A stretch of DNA of 64,000 bases from Actinospineispora eucalypti (lineage in GTDB: Bacteria > Actinomycetota > Actinomycetes > Mycobacteriales > Pseudonocardiaceae). Made by a program: the position numbers and the translations under genes. The notes under the pieces were generated by a model that searched no databases, was not told where the DNA came from, and worked only from the letters and a program-made list of their open reading frames with translations. The first letter of the stretch is position 1. The number at the start of each line of letters is the position of its first letter. The DNA is taken from assembly GCA_014208095.1 (NCBI GenBank), contig JACHMT010000005.1, positions 310,001 through 374,000 of the forward strand. Direction: 5' to 3'. Shown in pieces: positions 58,006 through 64,000 of this stretch.

Positions 58006-59937
58006 ATGACTAACACGACTTCCAACGAGAACAACGAGATCGAGCGGCACTCCTACGACGTCGTGGTGATCGGGGCCGGCGGCGCCGGGCTGCGGGCCGC
58101 GATCGAGGCGCGGCTGCAGGGCAAGAAGACCGCGATCATCAGCAAGTCGCTGTTCGGCAAGGCCCACACGGTCATGGCCGAGGGTGGCTGCGCGGCCGCC
58201 ATGGGCAACGTCAACTCCAACGACAACTGGCAGGTCCACTACCGCGACACCATGCGCGGCGGGAAGTTCCTGAACAACTGGCGGATGGCCGAGCTGCACG
58301 CCAAGGAGGCCCCGGACCGCGTCTGGGAACTGGAGACCTACGGCGCGCTGTTCGACCGCACCAAGGAAGGCAAGATCAGCCAGCGGAACTTCGGCGGGCA
58401 CACCTACCCCCGGCTGGCCCACGTCGGTGACCGGACCGGCCTGGAGCTGATCCGCACGCTGCAGCAGAAGATCGTCTCGCTGCAGCAGGAGGACTTCAAG
58501 GAGACCGGCGACTACGAGTCGCGGATCAAGGTCTTCCACGAGTGCACCATCACCGACCTGATCAAGACCGGCGACCGGGTCTCCGGCGCGTTCGGCTACT
58601 GGCGGCACACCGGCTCGTTCATCCTGTTCGAGTCGGCGGCGATCGTGCTGGCCACCGGGGGCATCGGCAAGTCGTTCAAGACCACCAGCAACTCCTGGGA
58701 GTACACCGGCGACGGGCACGCGCTGGCCCTGCGCGCCGGCGCCAGCCTGATCAACATGGAGTTCATCCAGTTCCACCCGACCGGGATGGTCTGGCCGCCC
58801 TCGGTGAAGGGGATCCTGGTCACCGAGTCGGTGCGTGGTGACGGTGGCATCCTCACCAACTCCGAGGGCAAGCGGTTCATGTTCGACTACATCCCGGACG
58901 TGTTCAAGGAGCAGTACGCGACCACGCCCGAGGAGGGCGACCGCTGGTACACCGACCCGGACAACAACCGGCGCCCGCCGGAGCTGCTGCCCCGGGACGA
59001 GGTGGCCCGCGCCATCAACTCCGAGGTGAAGGCCGGCCGGGGCTCGCCCCAGGGCGGTGTCTTCCTGGACGTCTCCTCCCGGATGAAGCCGGAGGAGATC
59101 ATCAAGCGGCTGCCGTCGATGCACCACCAGTTCAAGGAGCTGGCCGACGTCGACATCACCAAGGAGCCGATGCAGGTCGGGCCGACCTGCCACTACGTGA
59201 TGGGCGGCGTGGAGGTGGACCCGGACACCGGGGCGTCCATCGTGCCCGGGCTGTTCGCCGCGGGGGAGTGCTCCGGCGGCATGCACGGGTCCAACCGGCT
59301 GGGCGGCAACTCGCTGTCCGACCTGCTGGTGTTCGGCCGGCGGGCCGGCGCGGGCGCGGTCGACTACCTGGAGTCCCTCGGCGCGGACGCGCCGAAGGTG
59401 ACCGACGCCGAGGTGAACGCCGCGCGGGACCGGGCGCTGCTGCCGTTCCACACCGAGGGCGGTGAGAACCCGTACACGGTGCACCTCGAGCTGCAGCAGA
59501 CGATGAACGACCTGGTCGGCATCATCCGCAAGGCCGACGAGATGGAGCTCGCGCTCAAGAAGCTCGAGGACTTCGCCGTCCGCACCAAGAAGGTCGCGGT
59601 GCAGGGGCACCGGGAGTTCAACCCCGGCTGGCACCTGGCGCTGGACCTGCGCAACATGCTGCTGGTCTCGCTGTGCGTGGCCAAGGCGGCCCTGGAGCGC
59701 CAGGAGAGCCGGGGCGGGCACACCCGCGACGACTACCCGGTCATGGACTCCGAGTGGCGGCACCAGCTGCTGGTGCTCACCGCCGAGGGCGAGGGCGCGG
59801 CGAAGCTGGAGCACAAGGAGCAGGTGCCGATGCGTTCCGACCTGCTGGACCTGTTCGAGATGGACGAGCTGAAGAAGTACTACACCGGTGAGGAGCTCGG
59901 TGGTCACCGGGCCGGTACCGCGGAGGGACAGGCATGA
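58006..59937 (+). CDS. sdhA: Succinate dehydrogenase/fumarate reductase flavoprotein subunit
   Basis: The product is 643 residues. FAD-binding VVVIGAGGAGLRAAIEARLQ near residue 21, the covalent-flavin region KAHTVMAEGGCAAAMG, substrate residues in FIQFHPTGM and the R-rich HGSNRLGGNSLSDLLVFGRR are intact. It converts succinate to fumarate. The length and type match M. tuberculosis Rv0248c. The ATG at 58006 has GAGGG upstream. Its stop overlaps the sdhB start in ATGA. Confidence 0.96.
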   Translation: MTNTTSNENNEIERHSYDVVVIGAGGAGLRAAIEARLQGKKTAIISKSLFGKAHTVMAEGGCAAAMGNVNSNDNWQVHYRDTMRGGKFLNNWRMAELHAKEAPDRVWELETYGALFDRTKEGKISQRNFGGHTYPRLAHVGDRTGLELIRTLQQKIVSLQQEDFKETGDYESRIKVFHECTITDLIKTGDRVSGAFGYWRHTGSFILFESAAIVLATGGIGKSFKTTSNSWEYTGDGHALALRAGASLINMEFIQFHPTGMVWPPSVKGILVTESVRGDGGILTNSEGKRFMFDYIPDVFKEQYATTPEEGDRWYTDPDNNRRPPELLPRDEVARAINSEVKAGRGSPQGGVFLDVSSRMKPEEIIKRLPSMHHQFKELADVDITKEPMQVGPTCHYVMGGVEVDPDTGASIVPGLFAAGECSGGMHGSNRLGGNSLSDLLVFGRRAGAGAVDYLESLGADAPKVTDAEVNAARDRALLPFHTEGGENPYTVHLELQQTMNDLVGIIRKADEMELALKKLEDFAVRTKKVAVQGHREFNPGWHLALDLRNMLLVSLCVAKAALERQESRGGHTRDDYPVMDSEWRHQLLVLTAEGEGAAKLEHKEQVPMRSDLLDLFEMDELKKYYTGEELGGHRAGTAEGQA

Positions 59938-60695
59938 GTTATACGGCGCACTTCCGCGTGTGGCGCGGCGACTCGGAGAAGGGCGACCTGGTCGACTACC
60001 GGGTCGAGGTCAACGAGGGTGAGGTCGTGCTCGACATCATCCACCGGCTGCAGCAGACCCAGGCCGGCGACATGGCCGTGCGGTGGAACTGCAAGGCCGG
60101 CAAGTGCGGGTCGTGCAGCGCGGAGATCAACGGCCGGCCCCGGCTGATGTGCATGACCCGGATGTCCACGTTCACCGAGTCGGACGTCATCACGGTGACC
60201 CCGCTGCGCGCTTTCCCGGTGGTCCGCGACCTGGTCACCGACGTGGAGTTCAACTACCAGAAGGCCCGGGAGATCCCGGCCTTCGCCCCGCCGGAGGGCG
60301 TGGCCCCGGGCGAGTACCGGATGCAGCAGGTGGACGTGGAGCGGAGCCAGGAGTTCCGCAAGTGCATCGAGTGCTACCTGTGCCAGAACACCTGCCACGT
60401 GGTGCGCGACCACGAGGAGAACAAGGCGGCCTTCGCCGGCCCCCGCTACCTCATGCGCATCGCCGAGCTGGACATGCACCCGCTCGACGCCGCGGACCGT
60501 CAGCGGGCCGCCCAGGAGGAGCACGGCCTCGGCTACTGCAACATCACCAAGTGCTGCACCGAGGTCTGCCCCGAGCACATCAAGATCACCGACAACGCAC
60601 TGATCCCGCTCAAGGAGCGCGTGGTCGACCGCAAGTACGACCCGATCGTCTGGCTCGGCAACAAGCTGTTCAAGCGCGACAAAACCGACGCCTGA
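59934..60695 (+). CDS. sdhB: Succinate dehydrogenase iron-sulfur subunit
   Basis: The product is 253 residues. [2Fe-2S] ligands are Cys53, Cys58, Cys61 and Cys73; further cluster ligands are Cys144, Cys147, Cys150 and Cys154 (CIECYLCQNTC) and Cys202, Cys207, Cys208 and Cys212 (CNITKCCTEVC). It carries electrons from the flavin to the quinone site. ATGA overlap with sdhA indicates coupling. A perfect hairpin follows the stop. Confidence 0.96.
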   Translation: MSYTAHFRVWRGDSEKGDLVDYRVEVNEGEVVLDIIHRLQQTQAGDMAVRWNCKAGKCGSCSAEINGRPRLMCMTRMSTFTESDVITVTPLRAFPVVRDLVTDVEFNYQKAREIPAFAPPEGVAPGEYRMQQVDVERSQEFRKCIECYLCQNTCHVVRDHEENKAAFAGPRYLMRIAELDMHPLDAADRQRAAQEEHGLGYCNITKCCTEVCPEHIKITDNALIPLKERVVDRKYDPIVWLGNKLFKRDKTDA

Positions 60696-60714
60696 CCGTC
60701 CGTCCCGGAACCCG

Positions 60715-60753
60715 AAACACCGGCCCGATCTTGAGTTGATCGGGCCGGTGTTT
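60715..60753. terminator. Strong bidirectional terminator after sdhB
   Basis: AAACACCGGCCCGATC (60715-60730) and GATCGGGCCGGTGTTT (60738-60753) pair perfectly over 16 bp around TTGAGTT. The A/T ends give a U-tract in either direction. It serves sdhB (+) and the secreted protein gene (-). Confidence 0.9.
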
Positions 60754-60758
60754 CGTTC

Positions 60759-61208
60759 TCACGCGCCGCAGTTGTCGTTCGGGTCGTAGTAGACGACGCG
60801 TTCGGTCGATTGCCGGTCACCAATGGACATGTACTTGTAACTGGCGACTACACGTACCGTGGACCTGGCGCACAACGGCTTCTTGGCGAGCGCCACGGTG
60901 CCTGTCTTTTGTCCTTCGATGGCCCAGCCATGGGTGGTGTAGACATCCCGCTCTACACCGTCTTCGGTGGTGACCACGCGCAACTCCACGTCGGCGCCGA
61001 AGTGGCAGTTCGTGTCCAATACCCAGACGATCTTGGTGCCAGCGTCCTGATGGGTCATGCGGAGCTTGAATGCACTGCAAGAGGGTGTGCCTCCCGCCGA
61101 GTCGTCCGACGGCTGAACGGGGGTCGCGGCGAGAAGTGTCGGCGCGGCTACAGAAAGAACCGAAGCGGCGAGTCTTCTGGACTCGATTGACCTGAGCAGC
61201 GGATTCAC
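60759..61208 (-). CDS. Small secreted four-cysteine protein (second of a coupled pair)
   Basis: The product is 149 residues. GTG 61208 begins with a basic part, then a hydrophobic segment (LAASVLSVAAPTLLAATPV) typical of a signal peptide. The mature chain has four Cys in the order PSC, TNC, PLC and DNC and looks beta-rich. Its GTG overlaps the stop of the upstream gene in GTGA, so the two are coupled. Both share C...WxLD...C near the start, so they may be paralogues. No family was recognised. Confidence 0.7.
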   Translation of the reverse strand: MNPLLRSIESRRLAASVLSVAAPTLLAATPVQPSDDSAGGTPSCSAFKLRMTHQDAGTKIVWVLDTNCHFGADVELRVVTTEDGVERDVYTTHGWAIEGQKTGTVALAKKPLCARSTVRVVASYKYMSIGDRQSTERVVYYDPNDNCGA

Positions 61209-61651
61209 AGCGCGTCCTTGCAGACGGTTCCGCTGGCATACTCGTTCTTTTCCGTCTTGTAAATCGTGGGGCCGTCGTACGTTATTCGCACGTCGTAGCA
61301 GTATCGACTCCACCCTCGCGGAGCGACGACTGTGATATGGCCGGTCGCTCCTTCGGTCCTCTTGCGGTCGGCTCCGGGATCGCCACCGCTGGTGAAGAAC
61401 TTTGTGGGTGCACCGCCGCCCTGCGGCTCAGCCCAGAATCCGTAGCTCCATATCATTCCGCGTACCGAGGCCTTCTCATTGCACCGAGCGTCCGCGTCCA
61501 GCCGCCAATCTCCGCCGACCTGTCGCACGTCGTGGCTCGCCGTACAGTTCGGTTCGGCCGACGCGGATCCTTGTGTGGTCAATAGAAAACCGGCCGTGAG
61601 CAAGCTGACCGCGAAAGCCTTTGCATATCGCTGTGTCGGCGCGGCGTACAA
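61205..61651 (-). CDS. Small secreted four-cysteine protein (first of a coupled pair)
   Basis: The product is 148 residues. TTG 61651 follows AGGAGA by 5 bases. A signal peptide (AFAVSLLTAGFLLTTQGSAS, then AEPNC) is clear, with cleavage likely after ASA. The mature protein has four Cys (PNC, ARC, RYC, TVC), so two disulfides are likely. I do not recognise the family. The region looks less GC-rich than its neighbours, which may hint at acquisition. The second gene follows with a 4-bp overlap. Confidence 0.72.
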   Translation of the reverse strand: MYAAPTQRYAKAFAVSLLTAGFLLTTQGSASAEPNCTASHDVRQVGGDWRLDADARCNEKASVRGMIWSYGFWAEPQGGGAPTKFFTSGGDPGADRKRTEGATGHITVVAPRGWSRYCYDVRITYDGPTIYKTEKNEYASGTVCKDAL

Positions 61652-61770
61652 CGGGATCTCCTCACTCGAGGCACCTTTACTCCCACTTGCGGGAGCCGTT
61701 GTCGAGCAAGCATACGAGCTGTCGAGATCATCCGTGGCCGAAATGAAAATGCTCTGTGGTTATTCGGAGG

Positions 61771-62673
61771 TCAGCCGCTGGCGGCGCCGCCGCCCTGTGC
61801 CTGGGCGGCGCTCACCTCGGTCTCCAGCTTCATCGCGCCGTGGGGGTCGAGGGGCGCGGCTTTCGCGCTGCGCCGCGTGCGCCCCTCGAGATAGTTGGCC
61901 AGCCAGGACAGCAGCAGGCACATGGTGATGTATATGGCGGCGACGACCAGCGCGACCGGAATGATCGGCAGGCCGAGCTGCCCCTGGCTGCCCAGGAAGC
62001 GGGCTTGGTAGAGCAGTTCGGGGTAGAGAATCAGGAAGCCGAGCGCGGTGTCCTTGAGCACCACAACCAGCTGGCTGGTGATGGTGGGCAGCATTGCTCG
62101 GATGGCCTGCGGGAGCAGGACGTATGTCATGACCTGGGTCTTCCGCATGCCCAGCGCGTACGCGGCCTCGCGTTGGCCCCTCGGCAACGCGTTCACGCCG
62201 GCGCGGAAGACCTCGGCGAGCACCGAGCCGTTGTAGAGCATCAGGCCGAGTACGAGCGCCCAGAACGTGGAGAGGTTCACGCCGAGGCCTCGGGCCACGC
62301 CGAAGTACAAGATGAAGATCAAGATCAGTAGCGGCACCGCGCGGAAGAACTCGACGACCACCGCCGCCGGCCGGTTGATCCACCGGTGGTCGGACAGCCG
62401 GGCCCCGGCGAACAGTGCGCCGAACAGCAACGACAGCACCGCCGCTGCCGCGAAGGCCTTGAGGGTGGCGACGAGTGACTGGAGGAGCAGAACCTGAATT
62501 GTCTCGTACTCGATCCACTCCCAGACGCGTCCGTCGAATTGGCCGGTCCCGACCAACCGATAGACGACGAAGCCGACGAGCGCGAGCACAATCAAGGTGC
62601 CGACCGCGCCGAAGCCGAGGTTCCGGATCCGCGCCCTCGGGCCGGGCACGTCGTAGAGCACGGTCGCGGTCAT
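61771..62673 (-). CDS. gluD: Glutamate-type amino acid ABC transporter permease, GluD-like
   Basis: The product is 300 residues with five or six membrane helices after a cytoplasmic start. The permease EAA loop is seen in NALPRGQREAAYALGMRKTQ followed by VLLPQAIRAMLP. A charged C-terminal tail of about 40 residues is beyond the core. It pairs with GluC to form the import channel. Its ATG overlaps the gluC stop (ATGA). The ATPase gene gluA is not in the window and likely lies beyond the right edge. Confidence 0.9.
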   Translation of the reverse strand: MTATVLYDVPGPRARIRNLGFGAVGTLIVLALVGFVVYRLVGTGQFDGRVWEWIEYETIQVLLLQSLVATLKAFAAAAVLSLLFGALFAGARLSDHRWINRPAAVVVEFFRAVPLLILIFILYFGVARGLGVNLSTFWALVLGLMLYNGSVLAEVFRAGVNALPRGQREAAYALGMRKTQVMTYVLLPQAIRAMLPTITSQLVVVLKDTALGFLILYPELLYQARFLGSQGQLGLPIIPVALVVAAIYITMCLLLSWLANYLEGRTRRSAKAAPLDPHGAMKLETEVSAAQAQGGGAASG

Positions 62674-63317
62674 CGCGTCACACTCCAGCGACGTTCCAGG
62701 CGTTGTTGGTACGCGGTCAGCGGAATGACCAGGATGACGAAGCCGATGGCCACCCAGATGAGCCCCACCAGGACGTTGTAGCCGCGCTCGGACAGGGTCT
62801 GGTACAGGCTGCCGGCCTCGGCCACGGAGAAGCCTGCCGCGATAGTGGTGTTCTTCAGCAGCGCGATCTCGATACTGGTCAGCGGCGGGATCACGGACCG
62901 CACCGCCTGCGGCAGGATGATCGAGCCGAGAGTCTGGGGGAAGGTGAAGCCCAGGGCGCGAGACGCTTCGGCCTGACCGACCGGCACCGTGTTTATGCCC
63001 GATCTGACCACTTCGCAGACGAACGCCGAGGTGTAAACGACCAATGCCGCGCAGGCCCGGGTGAAGAAGGAGAGGTCGAGTATCTCCAGCCGGGGGTAGG
63101 CGAACGCGAAGAAGAAGAAAACCAGCGTCAAGGGCGTGTTGCGGACTGTGTTGACGTAGAACGCGCCGAAGGACCGCAGCACCGGCACCGGGCTCACCCG
63201 CATCCCGGCGAGCAGCATCCCACCGATCAGCGAGCCGATGGCGGAGATCACGAACAGCTCGATCGTATTGAGAAACGCCCGGCCGAACAGGCCGAAGTTG
63301 TCCAGCAGGACGTTCAC
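62670..63317 (-). CDS. gluC: Glutamate-type amino acid ABC transporter permease, GluC-like
   Basis: The product is 215 residues with about five membrane helices. The EAA loop is NTVPVGQAEASRALGFTFPQ followed by IILPQAVRSVIPP. The HisM/GluC family forms the transmembrane part of polar amino acid importers. The GTG start is at 63317, 63 bp after gluB, with a stable stem-loop in the gap. Confidence 0.92.
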   Translation of the reverse strand: MNVLLDNFGLFGRAFLNTIELFVISAIGSLIGGMLLAGMRVSPVPVLRSFGAFYVNTVRNTPLTLVFFFFAFAYPRLEILDLSFFTRACAALVVYTSAFVCEVVRSGINTVPVGQAEASRALGFTFPQTLGSIILPQAVRSVIPPLTSIEIALLKNTTIAAGFSVAEAGSLYQTLSERGYNVLVGLIWVAIGFVILVIPLTAYQQRLERRWSVTR

Positions 63318-63337
63318 CTCAGGACCCCCTCTCGGAT

Positions 63338-63376
63338 TTGCCCGTCCCGCCGCATGGCCAGCGGCGGGACGGGCAA
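63338..63376 (-). terminator. Intercistronic stem-loop between gluB and gluC
   Basis: TTGCCCGTCCCGCCGC (63338-63353) and GCGGCGGGACGGGCAA (63361-63376) form a perfect 16-bp stem with a 7-nt loop, 4 bp after the gluB stop. No U-tract follows, so a partial terminator or an mRNA-protecting structure that raises the level of binding protein over permease is more likely than a full stop. Confidence 0.75.
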
Positions 63377-63380
63377 CTCG

Positions 63381-64000
63381 TCAGTAACGATCGAGCTTCG
63401 GCGCGCTTCCGGCGGAGCCCGACTTGCCCAGCGTGCTGTCGTAGATCTTCTGCCAGGTGCCGTCGTCGAACGCGGCCTGCAGGATGTCGTTCACCTTGTC
63501 GCGCAACGCCTTGTCGTCGTGCGCGAGGCCGATGCCGTACGGCTCGGAGGAGAAGGTGTCGCCGACCAGCTTCAGCTTGTCGGGCTGCTGCGCGGCATAG
63601 CCCTTGAGGATGGCGTCGTCCGTGGTGAGCACGTCAACCTGCTTGCTGAGCAGCTGGTCGACGCACTGGCTGTAGGTCTGGAACTGCACGATGTTGCTCG
63701 CCTCGGTCAGCTGCTGTTGCTGCACGCGCTGGATGGGCGTGGACCCGGTGACCGAGCAGACCTTCTTGCCCTTGAGGGTGTCCTTGCCGGTGATCGAGCT
63801 GTCGTCCTTGCGCACCAGCAGGCCCTGACCGGCCACGAAGTACGGGCCGGCGAAGCTCACCCGCTGTTTGCGGTTGTTGTTGATGGTGTACGTGCCGACG
63901 TAGTAGTCGACCTCACCCCGGGAGAGGGCGTCTTCCCGCGCCGCGGACGGGACCGTCTTGTAGGTGATCTTGTCGGCGCCGTAACCCAGCTTGGCGGCGA
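63381..64000 (-). CDS. gluB: Glutamate-binding protein of the ABC importer (partial)
   Basis: About 206 C-terminal residues are present; the frame is open to the window edge, so the start and signal peptide are missing. The solute-binding protein family 3 pattern is seen: REDALSRGEVDYYVGTYTIN, FAGPYFVAGQGLLVRKD, GKKVCSVTGSTPIQRV and VDVLTTDDAILKGYAAQ. Two Cys (KKVCSV and SQCVDQ) may form a disulfide. It captures glutamate or a related acidic amino acid outside the membrane and delivers it to GluC-GluD. Confidence 0.9.
   Translation of the reverse strand, partial: AAKLGYGADKITYKTVPSAAREDALSRGEVDYYVGTYTINNNRKQRVSFAGPYFVAGQGLLVRKDDSSITGKDTLKGKKVCSVTGSTPIQRVQQQQLTEASNIVQFQTYSQCVDQLLSKQVDVLTTDDAILKGYAAQQPDKLKLVGDTFSSEPYGIGLAHDDKALRDKVNDILQAAFDDGTWQKIYDSTLGKSGSAGSAPKLDRY

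Overview
This is 64 kb of high-GC DNA with actinobacterial gene content and Shine-Dalgarno sites; GTG and TTG starts are frequent. The gene order closely follows the Mycobacterium tuberculosis block Rv2222c to Rv2192c (glnA2, glnE, glnA1, an RDD protein, a DUF4191 protein, lipA, lipB, an epimerase, the E2 acyltransferase, ilvE, cobS/cobT, a DUF3043 protein, glycerate kinase, an ErpA-type protein, adoK, asnB, ctaC/ctaF, qcrB/A/C, ctaE, trpD), with many local insertions. Together with the LexA box of actinobacterial type at recA and the GlnR-like boxes at both glutamine synthetase genes, this points to the order Pseudonocardiales or a near relative. The species cannot be named from the sequence.

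Layout. 1-1333: end of one beta-helix surface protein gene and a coupled second one. 1505-8683: nitrogen and phosphate block (glnA2, pitA and a small membrane protein, a PEBP-fold protein, glnE, a LysE exporter). 8697-13684: small accessory genes (cupin, M50-type peptidase, SigG-like sigma factor with a SnoaL tail, PucR regulator divergent from a kinase-like gene). 13751-15824: glnA1 and an RDD protein. 16261-21974: CGNR regulator/EamA pair, DUF4191, lipA, TetR regulator, lipB. 22001-27226: epimerase, menC, then sucB and lpd (2-oxo acid dehydrogenase E2 and E3, which use the lipoate made by LipA and LipB). 28206-33278: OsmC, Dps, leucyl aminopeptidase, APC permease, TPR protein. 33448-37192: ilvE and the cobalamin operon cobU-cobT-cobS. 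37250-42652: DUF3043, glycerate kinase, ErpA-type protein, adenosine kinase, asparagine synthase. 42875-51104: the aa3-bc1 respiratory chain (ctaC-ctaF; ctaE-qcrC-qcrA-qcrB) interrupted by GNAT, EamA and AraC genes. 51277-55874: receiver-like protein, trpD, DUF3291, DUF3046, recA-recX. 55876-60695: LysR regulator and an Sdh1-type succinate dehydrogenase. 60759-61651: two coupled small secreted four-cysteine proteins. 61771-64000: glutamate-type ABC importer, cut at the window edge.

Most genes are conserved housekeeping functions. The least explained material lies between genes. Five intergenic spaces carry pieces of one mosaic repeat family. Three copies contain a 63-bp nested palindrome with exactly preserved internal spacing (27971, 45784, 53101). 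Two have long terminal inverted repeats (15826-16248 and 27817-28141), and a related half-element lies at 21015-21172. Four of the five lie between convergent genes and the fifth lies just 3' of a gene. Other points for a second look are a doubled TGGACTAAGTCCA operator before dps, 11-bp-phased GlnR-like boxes at both glnA genes, a candidate PhoP direct repeat before pitA, the secreted four-cysteine pair, and several perfect hairpin terminators.

All calls rest on reading the sequence and recalled family features. No database search was run, and counts of matches are by hand.
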